The position numbers and the translations under genes were made by a program. From JBBRNH01 sp038230415 (lineage in GTDB: Bacteria > Bacteroidota > Bacteroidia > Cytophagales > Spirosomataceae): 19,158 bases of DNA. The notes under the pieces were generated by a model. The model searched no databases, was not told the DNA's origin, and was given only the letters and a program-made list of their open reading frames with translations. The stretch is from assembly GCA_038230415.1 (NCBI GenBank), contig JBBRNH010000097.1, positions 1 through 19,158 of the forward strand, written 5' to 3'. Positions 7,751-13,808 of this stretch are shown here, one piece after another; within the stretch, counting starts at the first letter, position 1; each line of letters starts with the position of its first letter.

Positions 7751-8413
7751 TTATGGAATTGCCATGAACTTGTGGGTTTGCAGCGAGACGTGCCATTGCG
7801 GATGCGTTTTGACATACTCAACGATGTGGGGCATCATTTCGTCTGACCGGCTCCATTCGGGTTGCAGCAGTAGCCGACAATCGGGCCGGAGGTGCGGCAC
7901 GAACGATTCGGCAAATCCGAAGTCAGATTGATTATAGATGATAACTTTCAGTTCGTTGGCGCGCTGGAAGATTGCCGGGTTGGGCGTTTTAAATTTCTTG
8001 GGCGAAAAGCACACCCAATCCCACGCGCCCGTTACGGCCTGGCACACGCCCGATGTTTCGATATTGGTCTGAAAGCCAGCGTCGTGCAGGGCTTTGGTCA
8101 GGGCCGTAAGGTTGTGCAGGAGCGGTTCTCCGCCCGTAATCACGGCCAACCTGCCAGGGTGCTGCACGGCCCCGGCCACGATGCTGCTGATGGCGCGTTG
8201 GGGGTGCTTACGAACGTCCCACGACTCTTTCACGTCGCACCAATGACACCCCACATCGCAACCGCCGAGCCGGATAAAATAAGCCGCCCGGCCCGCAAAC
8301 GTGCCTTCGCCCTGAATGGTGTAGAAGGCTTCCATGACGGGCAGCGCGATTTGGTAGCTGGTAATTTCGGGTGGGTTGGCGGTGATTGGCTGGTTGTCTT
8401 CGGCGAGTATCAT
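7751..8413 (-). CDS. queE: 7-carboxy-7-deazaguanine synthase (radical SAM)
   Basis: It converts 6-carboxy-tetrahydropterin to 7-carboxy-7-deazaguanine in queuosine/preQ0 synthesis (EC 4.3.99.3), in the cytoplasm. The 221-residue product from ATG 8413 shows LPVMEAFYTIQGEG at the N-terminus, the radical-SAM cluster motif CDVGCHWC (CX3CX2C), TGGEPLL for SAM binding, IETSG, and a C-terminal LQTHKF; these all fit QueE. An in-frame TTG further out at 8452 is less likely. TATCTTCG (8418-8425, minus strand) sits four bases before the ATG and resembles a -7 box, so the mRNA may be nearly leaderless. No other queuosine gene is in view. A heptamer hairpin touches its stop codon, and the OmpA-family gene follows. 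Confidence 0.93.
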   Translation of the reverse strand: MILAEDNQPITANPPEITSYQIALPVMEAFYTIQGEGTFAGRAAYFIRLGGCDVGCHWCDVKESWDVRKHPQRAISSIVAGAVQHPGRLAVITGGEPLLHNLTALTKALHDAGFQTNIETSGVCQAVTGAWDWVCFSPKKFKTPNPAIFQRANELKVIIYNQSDFGFAESFVPHLRPDCRLLLQPEWSRSDEMMPHIVEYVKTHPQWHVSLQTHKFMAIP

Positions 8414-8481
8414 AGTACGAAGATAACGGTTTGGCGGGGCGGGTGGGTTCAAATTTTATCCACTATACTGGACCAATAAAC

Positions 8482-8512
8482 AAAAAAACGGCCCGTGTTT
8501 CCACAAGCCGTT
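8482..8512 (-). terminator. Rho-independent terminator after the small disordered protein gene
   Basis: On the minus strand an 11-bp stem (AACGGCTTGTG pairing with CACGGGCCGTT, including two G-T pairs) closes on a GAAA tetraloop and runs straight into a T7 tract. This is a textbook intrinsic terminator, and it insulates queE from the upstream gene. Confidence 0.88.
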
Positions 8513-8516
8513 GTTT

Positions 8517-8542
8517 CAAAAACGCTGATTATCAAGCGTTTT
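8517..8542 (-). terminator. First of two tandem terminator hairpins, overlapping a stop codon
   Basis: AAAACGCT (8519-8526) and AGCGTTTT (8535-8542) pair around an 8-base centre. On the minus strand the stem is followed by TTTTTG. It overlaps the TAA of the small protein gene (8541-8543) and lies a few bases before the stronger GAAA-loop terminator. Confidence 0.6.
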
Positions 8543-8792
8543 AATCATTTCTCTCCCCGTTCGATTCGCTGCCGCTACGGTTGCCGCTGTGTCCCGAATG
8601 GCCGTGACCACCTTTGTTGGTGTTCTCGACCGAGCCGGTTGCGTCGTGTTCGTCTTCGGTGCTTTGCTTGCTTTTGTGCTTGCCGCTGGCCGTTTTTCCC
8701 TGCGCTTCGTCGGGCAGGTTGTTGTCTAATTCGTATTTCTTGGTGTCGTCGGCGGTTTCGCGGACGGTGGGCTGGGTGCTTCCTTTGGGCAT
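8541..8792 (-). CDS. Small, highly charged, disordered hypothetical protein
   Basis: The 83-residue product is not one I recognise. It starts at ATG 8792 (MPKGSTQPTVRETADDTKKY). The TTG further upstream at 8828 would overlap the divergent promoter region and is unlikely. The sequence has no hydrophobic core, signal peptide or membrane segment. It is rich in Lys, Glu, Asp, Ser, Gly, His and Asn, ends GGHGHSGHSGNRSGSESNGERND, and should be intrinsically disordered. A real gene is supported by its two tandem terminators and by the compact divergent arrangement with the LytTR gene 73 bases away. A general stress-protectant role would be a guess. The His/Gly-rich tail could bind metal, which is also inference. 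Confidence 0.65.
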   Translation of the reverse strand: MPKGSTQPTVRETADDTKKYELDNNLPDEAQGKTASGKHKSKQSTEDEHDATGSVENTNKGGHGHSGHSGNRSGSESNGERND

Positions 8793-8852
8793 AACGCTGG
8801 TTTTTTTGTTGAGTGAATAAATAACCAATCCGACTACCGAATGTTTGGTCGT

Positions 8853-8860
8853 TAGTTTTG
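8853..8860 (+). promoter_or_regulatory. -7 promoter element for the LytTR gene
   Basis: TAGTTTTG matches the Bacteroidota -7 consensus TAnnTTTG completely and ends 5 bases before ATG 8866, which implies a leaderless or very short-leader mRNA. No TTG is found at the usual -33 spacing, so confidence is limited. Confidence 0.4.
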
Positions 8861-8865
8861 TGGCT

Positions 8866-9750
8866 ATGTTGTCTAAGATTCGTCAGTTTTTCAATCGCCC
8901 GTTAGCCGAAGATTTCGGGTTTCGGCACCAACTTTCTGCGTCGCTTCAGGCCGGGCTATACGTGTTTTTGTTTCTCTGGCTGTTGGGCGGAAGCCAATTC
9001 GGAGCCGGGCAGTCGCCGGTACTGATGCTGGCGTTGTTTGGGCTGGGCTGTGTGGTGGCCGCGTTTGTTGCCAACTACGGTATTCCTCAACTGCTGCCCC
9101 AACTCTATGACGAAGATCGCTGGACGGTGGGCCGCCACGCGCTGCACACCCTGCTGGTTTTGTTGTGCATCAGCGCGGCTAATCAACTGATTCTCTGGGC
9201 AACGGGTAACTACTATCCTTACTTCTGGCGGATGTATGGGATGGTGACGGCCATTGGCTTTTTCCCGATCACGGTGGGTGTGCTGCTGGCCGAGCAACGG
9301 CGGCTGAAACGCAACTTAGCCCAGGCCAAAACCCTGAATACCCAGCTCGATAAACTGCACCAACCCGCCCCGGCCCCGGAAGTTCCTGATAGTCCGAAAG
9401 GTATATCGCTCAAATCAGACACGGGCAAAGAGAGTCTGAACCTGCTGCCGAATCAGTTGCTGTATGTAGAGTCGGTGGGGAATTACGTGGAGGTGCATTG
9501 GCTCAACTTTATGTTTCCGCAGAAGACCGTTTTGCGAAGTACACTCCGTACCGTAGAAGACGTGCTAACCGATCAGCCGCAGTTTTTTCGGTGCCACCGG
9601 GCGTTTTTGGTGAACCTGAAAGCCATCAGCCACACCACCGGCAATGCGCGGGGCTACTTGCTGAAACTCACCGGCTCCGAGCGCGAGGTGCCGGTATCAC
9701 GGTCGTTCGTGAAAGACTTTGAGACCCGCATGGCCGAACTATCTGAGTAA
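8866..9750 (+). CDS. Membrane-anchored LytTR-domain transcriptional regulator
   Basis: From ATG 8866 the product has 294 residues. The N-terminal part has about four membrane segments (around LQAGLYVFLFLWLLGG, VLMLALFGLGCVVAAFV, ALHTLLVLLCISAANQLILW and MVTAIGFFPITVGVLLA), then a short coiled-coil-like linker and a Pro-rich hinge. The C-terminal LytTR DNA-binding domain spans about 180-290 (LLYVESVGNYVEVHW, LRSTLRTVEDVL, FFRCHRAFLVNLKAI, VPVSRSFVKDF). There is no receiver domain, so it is a one-component, membrane-tethered regulator rather than a classical response regulator. The signal it senses is unknown. LytTR proteins bind pairs of short direct repeats about two helical turns apart; three such repeats lie just downstream, before the GESHG protein gene, which is the likely target. 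Confidence 0.9.
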   Translation: MLSKIRQFFNRPLAEDFGFRHQLSASLQAGLYVFLFLWLLGGSQFGAGQSPVLMLALFGLGCVVAAFVANYGIPQLLPQLYDEDRWTVGRHALHTLLVLLCISAANQLILWATGNYYPYFWRMYGMVTAIGFFPITVGVLLAEQRRLKRNLAQAKTLNTQLDKLHQPAPAPEVPDSPKGISLKSDTGKESLNLLPNQLLYVESVGNYVEVHWLNFMFPQKTVLRSTLRTVEDVLTDQPQFFRCHRAFLVNLKAISHTTGNARGYLLKLTGSEREVPVSRSFVKDFETRMAELSE

Positions 9751-9754
9751 GCGC

Positions 9755-9844
9755 GTCTGCCACCGCCCCCAGGCTGTGGCATCGTAAGAATAGGGTCAAC
9801 CGCCCCAACCCGAACATCGTTTCAGCCTGAGAGCGGTGGCAGAC
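9755..9844 (+). repeat. 22-base inverted repeat just after the LytTR gene stop
   Basis: Arms 9755-9776 and 9823-9844 match at 20 of 22 positions. The outer 12 bases (GTCTGCCACCGC) are perfect, two C-A mismatches follow, then AGGCTG. The loop is 46 bases. The structure starts 4 bases after the LytTR stop. No U-tract follows, so it is not a standard terminator; it could be a partial terminator, an attenuator or a protein-binding site. Confidence 0.8.
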
Positions 9845-9870
9845 ACATAGCCCATTCATCCCAAAACCGG

Positions 9871-9923
9871 GCATTTTGGCCCGGAAACGGCGTTTTGTCC
9901 CGGCTTGGTGCAGTGTGTCCCGG
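9871..9923 (+). promoter_or_regulatory. Three phased direct repeats, candidate LytTR operator
   Basis: Three 14-base repeats occur at 9871 (GCATTTTGGCCCGG), 9890 (GCGTTTTGTCCCGG) and 9910 (GCAGTGTGTCCCGG). Their spacings are 19 and 20 bases, about two turns of the helix. They end 4 bases before the presumed -33 element of the next gene, a typical activator position. Confidence 0.5.
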
Positions 9924-9927
9924 TGGT

Positions 9928-9958
9928 TTGCAAGGGGTAAAAAACCGGCGGAGGTTTG
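9928..9958 (+). promoter_or_regulatory. Candidate promoter of the GESHG protein gene
   Basis: TTG (9928-9930) is separated by 20 bases from GAGGTTTG (9951-9958), which has one mismatch to the TAnnTTTG -7 consensus. Transcription would start near 9963-9965, about 25 bases before ATG 9989. Confidence 0.4.
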
Positions 9959-9988
9959 CAATAGTCAAACCAAAAAACACAAATTGAC

Positions 9989-11302
9989 ATGACCGTTTTA
10001 TCTCGCTTCATTCTGCTGCTTATCGCGCTGCTGCTGGCTCAGGCCACCCCGCGTTTGCTGGCCCGGCCATTCGCGGCCCGTCCATCATCAACAACCACTG
10101 TTACGCCAATGGCCGGGCCACGAATGGCCGATATTACCAATGGCATCCCGGATAACCTGCCCGTTTTTGACGATGCGTTTTACCAAAACCAGTTGTTTCT
10201 GCTGGGCGAATCGCACGGGTTTCAGCGGGTGCAGGACGTGGATTTTGCCCTGCTCAAACACCTCAATCAGCGCGTTGGCGTTCGGTATTACGTGGCCGAG
10301 GTGGACATGAGCAAGGCGTATTTCCTGAATCAGTACCTGCAAACCGGCAACGATTCGACCCTGATGCGGGTGTTCCGCTCGTGGGTGCAGGAAACGGCGC
10401 AGTGGGCCAACCGTGATTTCTTTCGGAAGATTCAACGCATCCGCGCCCTCAACCAAACCCTGCCCGCCGGTCGCCAGATTCGGTTTCTGGGTCTCGACCG
10501 GATTCAGGATCGGGCGTTGGTGGCCGACCATCTCGGCGAATTGCTGGCCGGTAAAAAACTGCCCGCGTCGGCCCGGCTCCTGACCGATTCGCTGCGAAGC
10601 CGGCTAACCACCAAAACCCCCGACAGCCTGCGGGCCGATCTTGCGCTGAGACTTCTGGCCGATATGGACGAGAATCCGGCCACATATCAAAAAACGTCTG
10701 GGGCCAACCTCGTTACCGAATTGCGGCACCTGATTCAGAATGTGGCCTATCTGAAAACCCTTCGCAGCCGCGAGAAAACCATCGTCGCCAACTTTCAAAC
10801 GTTCTACAAAACTATGAACCTGCAAACCGAAAAACTGTATGGATTATGGGGCTTTTTTCACGTCTTGCAGGCTCCGCTGCCCGACGGTGCCAAGTCATTT
10901 GCGGCTATGCTCCGGGAGTCTGATTTGCCGGTACGTGACAAAATCGTGTCGTTGGCCTGTAGTTATGTGGGTAGCAAGATGATGGTGCCAACGGCGTTTC
11001 TGCCCCCGTTCTGGCAGGAAAAAGGCAAGACTTATTCGCGGGTAGATAAATTCAATAACGATGGCCCGATGATGATCACCGACGGCATCGAAACCCTGAA
11101 GGCCGCCACACAGCCCAACACCGTTACGCTGTTTAAACTCGCTGGTTCGGCAGTGGGCGCACAGCCCATTCAGATTGATTACTCGCCGTTTATGCCCAAA
11201 GAGCAGCAGATGACATTTGACCCGGCCCGACCCGCTACGGATTATTATCAGTACACGGTGCTGATTCGGAATTCTGACGCTACCGAGCCACTCATACCCT
11301 GA
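9989..11302 (+). CDS. Secreted GESHG-motif protein, erythromycin-esterase-like fold
   Basis: The product has 437 residues with an N-terminal signal or anchor segment (FILLLIALLLAQA) followed by an Ala/Pro/Thr-rich linker, so it is exported. NQLFLLGESHG (E74, H76) is the core motif of the erythromycin esterase/ChaN-like superfamily. It is followed by VAEVDMSKAYFLNQYL, which matches the second conserved Glu region, and by helical segments; a further His lies in WGFFHVLQ. Overall similarity to true Ere enzymes looks weak, and macrolide hydrolysis should not be assumed. A secreted hydrolase of unknown substrate is the safest reading. It lies directly downstream of the membrane LytTR regulator with an operator-like array between them, so its expression is probably controlled by that protein. 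Confidence 0.65.
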   Translation: MTVLSRFILLLIALLLAQATPRLLARPFAARPSSTTTVTPMAGPRMADITNGIPDNLPVFDDAFYQNQLFLLGESHGFQRVQDVDFALLKHLNQRVGVRYYVAEVDMSKAYFLNQYLQTGNDSTLMRVFRSWVQETAQWANRDFFRKIQRIRALNQTLPAGRQIRFLGLDRIQDRALVADHLGELLAGKKLPASARLLTDSLRSRLTTKTPDSLRADLALRLLADMDENPATYQKTSGANLVTELRHLIQNVAYLKTLRSREKTIVANFQTFYKTMNLQTEKLYGLWGFFHVLQAPLPDGAKSFAAMLRESDLPVRDKIVSLACSYVGSKMMVPTAFLPPFWQEKGKTYSRVDKFNNDGPMMITDGIETLKAATQPNTVTLFKLAGSAVGAQPIQIDYSPFMPKEQQMTFDPARPATDYYQYTVLIRNSDATEPLIP

Positions 11303-11391
11303 ATTATACCGGGTTTGTAGGGCGTTCGGCAAACAAAAGACTTATCGAGCGGGTTGGTGTAATCATATAGTTTCATCTGACGACTACAACC

Positions 11392-11904
11392 ATGTTCAAC
11401 ACCGGCGCAACGATGCACATTTCGGAAGAAGCACAGCGAAAAAACAGATCAGCTCCGCTGTTGTGCTGGGATATAGCCCATCCGATGTTACCCAAACGCA
11501 ACAGCATCGCGATGGATATTAACCAGATCGAGCATCTACAGGATACCCACAAATGGCAGCATGAACTCAATTTTAAGAAGTTGCTTACCACAAACCATAC
11601 GCTGATTCTCACGAATGTGAACCGGGAAATTGTCTGGACGAGCAGCGACTTTTTTGAGATGACGGGCTATACGCTTGCCGAAGCCACCGGCAGAAAACCA
11701 GCGTTTCTGCAAGGCGAAAAAACCAGCGAAAAATCCAAGCAACTCATTCGGGAGCGGTTGGGGCAGTTCGAAAAAGTGACCGCCCGGCTCATAAACTACC
11801 GCAAAGACGGCGAAGCGTATGGGTGCAACATTACGATTCATCCCCTTACAAACACGCAGGGAGACGTTACCCATTTTGTGGCCGTAGAAAAAGAGGTGGA
11901 CTGA
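11392..11904 (+). CDS. Stand-alone PAS domain protein, LOV-like but lacking the photoactive cysteine
   Basis: The product has 170 residues from ATG 11392. An ATG at 11512 (MDINQIEHLQ) would leave 130 residues and still the whole domain. There is one PAS domain (about 50-168) and no output domain. It follows the LOV subgroup closely: EMTGYTLAEATGRKPAFLQG, then IRERL, then NYRKDG and a VAVEKEVD end. LOV domains have GRNCRFLQG with a flavin-linking Cys; here the matching residue is Pro103. The second flavin-contact Asn is Cys145, and the signalling Gln of the last strand is Glu166. So it is LOV-derived but should not form the photo-adduct, and flavin binding itself is doubtful. It could be a ligand or redox sensor that works through a partner. 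The gene ends in a terminator shared with the convergent M20 gene. Confidence 0.85.
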   Translation: MFNTGATMHISEEAQRKNRSAPLLCWDIAHPMLPKRNSIAMDINQIEHLQDTHKWQHELNFKKLLTTNHTLILTNVNREIVWTSSDFFEMTGYTLAEATGRKPAFLQGEKTSEKSKQLIRERLGQFEKVTARLINYRKDGEAYGCNITIHPLTNTQGDVTHFVAVEKEVD

Positions 11905-11919
11905 ATCCACCTCTTTTTT
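11888..11919. terminator. Bidirectional intrinsic terminator between convergent genes
   Basis: AAAAAGAGGTGGA (11888-11900) pairs with TCCACCTCTTTTT around the 5-base loop CTGAA. On the plus strand it ends in a run of six T. On the minus strand the complementary A-run gives a T-tract, so it serves both genes. It contains the PAS gene stop codon (11902-11904) and lies 2 bases beyond the M20 gene stop. Confidence 0.92.
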
Positions 11920-11921
11920 GT

Positions 11922-13610
11922 TTACTTTCCCCTCTCATCTTTGGCTTTCATCAGGGCCGCTTTCTGATCGTCGCGCAGCGTAGGGTACTGAATGCCAAGT
12001 TGTTCGAGGTAGGTTTTGTATTTCGCCGGGTCATAATAAAACGGAGTTAATTTCGGCTTGAACTCGGTCATGATTTTGGCGTTGAGGTACACGGCGGGTT
12101 GTTCTTTGGGCGAGATCAGTGGCGTGTATTTAATCTCTTTCGTCTGCTCGTTGGTATAGTACGCTTTTGCTTCGGTGAGCAACTGCGGTTTCAGCAGCAA
12201 ATCCAGCAGGGTCATGGCCTCGGCTTTGGCACCGGCCACAATGCCTTTGTGAGCAATGGGCGTTGCCATCGAAATGGCGTTGGCCCAGTGGTGGCCCGGC
12301 AAATCGGGAATATTACTCGGATAACGCAATACAATTGTCGGCAATGACCACGATATATCGGCAATATCATCAGAACCGGCGTTTGAATTGAGCGACTGCC
12401 CACCCATCATCCTGACCGGCGGGGCCACCGATGCGGGCAGACCAATGGTGTCAATTTTGGTCTCTAATCCCCTGATCGTCAGCGCTTTCATCTCCATCTG
12501 ACTTGCTTTTGCCAGCAGTTGATCGTCCTCTGACCACGTTGGCAACCCTACCTTGCGGATATTCTGGTACATGGCCTCGGCGATGGGCTTGTTGAAATGC
12601 CCCGGCCAGGCCGACCCCAGCACGTCGTAGGTAAATTTGGTATCGGTCATCAGGGCCGCGCCTTCGGCAATTTTCAGGCCCGTTTCAAACAACGCCTTGA
12701 TTTTAGGGTACGTCCGCTCCCGGAAATAATACCAGACAGCCGCCTTCGACGGCACCACGTTGGGTTGGTCGCCCCCGTCCGAAATCACGTAATGCGACCG
12801 TTGGGTGATTTCGAGGTGTTCGCGCCGGAAATTCCAGCCCACGTTCATGAGTTCAACGGCATCCAACGCCGACCGGCCCCGCCAGGGCGCGGCTGCCGCG
12901 TGAGCCGCCTGCCCCTCAAAATTGAACCGAACCGACACCAGACCGTTATTGCCCGCGTCGCCCCACGACACGCCGAGGTTGTTGCCAACGTGGGTGAAAA
13001 TGCAGGCATCCACATCCTTGAAATACCCATCGCGGACGTAGAACGCTTTTGCCCCAACGAGTTCTTCGGCCACGCCGGGCCAGAGCATGAGCGTTCCGGG
13101 AATTTTATCGCGCTCCATGAGTTGCTTCACGGCCAGAGCCGCCACAATGTTCAACGCCTGCCCGGAGTTGTGGCCTTCGCCGTGACCGGGTGCGCCTTCC
13201 ACAATCGGTGCTTTATAGGCCACGCCGGGTTTCTGACTGGCTTTCGGAATACAGTCCACGTCAGAACCGATGGCAATCAGGGGTTTACCATTGCCCCAGG
13301 TGGCAAGCCAGGCGGTGGGAATCCCGGCAATACCGCGCTGAATGGTAAAGCCTTCTTTTTCTAAAAGCGTAGTCAGGTAGCGCGACGATTCGACCTCCTG
13401 AAAACCTAATTCCGAGAAGCTAAACAGCATATCATTAATTTGCTGCGCCTGCACGGCACGGCTCTCAACGGCGGCAACGGCTTCGGTTTTAAGTTTGTCG
13501 AGCGGGTCCGGGGCAGGTTTGGCGCGTTTCTGGGCGATGCTCAGCGATGGTAGCAGGACCAGCAGCAGACAGCAGAATAAGTGGGTTATTTTGCGTAATG
13601 AGTTATTCAT
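11922..13610 (-). CDS. Secreted M20-family amidohydrolase (AbgB-like)
   Basis: From ATG 13610 the product has 562 residues with a clear signal peptide (KITHLFCCLLLVLLPSLSIAQ), so it acts outside the cytoplasm. The frame is open to a TTG at 13688, but that would add a non-signal extension. M20 features are IAIGSDVDCIP, APGHGEGHNSG, the AEE motif in LWPGVAEELVGAKAF, FTHVGNN, the dimerisation-domain motif FNFEGQAAHAAAAPWRGRSALDAVELM, and a late GHHWANA. The family splits N-acyl amino acids or p-aminobenzoyl-glutamate; the substrate is not known here. The metal-ligand Cys usual in the M20D motif (HxCGH) is Glu in HGEGH. At about 110 residues longer than a typical M20D enzyme, it has a C-terminal extension of unknown function (about 460-562). 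It converges on the PAS gene and diverges from hsdR. Confidence 0.9.
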   Translation of the reverse strand: MNNSLRKITHLFCCLLLVLLPSLSIAQKRAKPAPDPLDKLKTEAVAAVESRAVQAQQINDMLFSFSELGFQEVESSRYLTTLLEKEGFTIQRGIAGIPTAWLATWGNGKPLIAIGSDVDCIPKASQKPGVAYKAPIVEGAPGHGEGHNSGQALNIVAALAVKQLMERDKIPGTLMLWPGVAEELVGAKAFYVRDGYFKDVDACIFTHVGNNLGVSWGDAGNNGLVSVRFNFEGQAAHAAAAPWRGRSALDAVELMNVGWNFRREHLEITQRSHYVISDGGDQPNVVPSKAAVWYYFRERTYPKIKALFETGLKIAEGAALMTDTKFTYDVLGSAWPGHFNKPIAEAMYQNIRKVGLPTWSEDDQLLAKASQMEMKALTIRGLETKIDTIGLPASVAPPVRMMGGQSLNSNAGSDDIADISWSLPTIVLRYPSNIPDLPGHHWANAISMATPIAHKGIVAGAKAEAMTLLDLLLKPQLLTEAKAYYTNEQTKEIKYTPLISPKEQPAVYLNAKIMTEFKPKLTPFYYDPAKYKTYLEQLGIQYPTLRDDQKAALMKAKDERGK

Positions 13611-13744
13611 AATGGGCAGTTTTGGGTTTTTGACGAATTTTCTTTGGCAAGATAGGGAAAATCTACTTCTTATGGCATCAAAAATCAATGTCTGAATTCT
13701 ATAGTTTTATTGCTTCTTATTCCGCCACTCAGGTAGATAAGCTG

Positions 13745-13774
13745 TTGCTAAATTCAGGAAATTGGCGATATTTG
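13745..13774 (+). promoter_or_regulatory. Candidate promoter for hsdR
   Basis: TTG (13745-13747) is followed after 19 bases by GATATTTG (13767-13774), one mismatch from the TAnnTTTG consensus. A start near 13780 would leave about 30 bases of leader before ATG 13809. The gap 13611-13808 between divergent genes shows no other clear structure. Confidence 0.4.
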
Positions 13775-13808
13775 GATACAACCATTACACTGAACGCAAG
13801 CTGTTTCT

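Noticed and set aside
9755..9844. A classical terminator for the LytTR gene.
   Set aside because: The stem is strong but has a 46-base loop and no T-run afterwards, unlike the clear terminators elsewhere in the window.
9925..9961. The duplicate GGTTTGCAA (9925 and 9953) as the LytTR binding pair.
   Set aside because: The 28-base spacing is not close to two helical turns, and both copies overlap the presumed -33 and -7 elements; the 19-20-base array at 9871-9923 fits better.
9989..11302. Calling this gene a macrolide-resistance esterase.
   Set aside because: Only the short GESHG core and the following Glu region match; the protein is exported and otherwise divergent, so a resistance function is not supported.
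12597..13364. A 255-codon plus-strand open frame opposite the M20 gene.
   Set aside because: It is the shadow of a well-supported M20 hydrolase and its product looks like random Arg/Gly/His-rich sequence.
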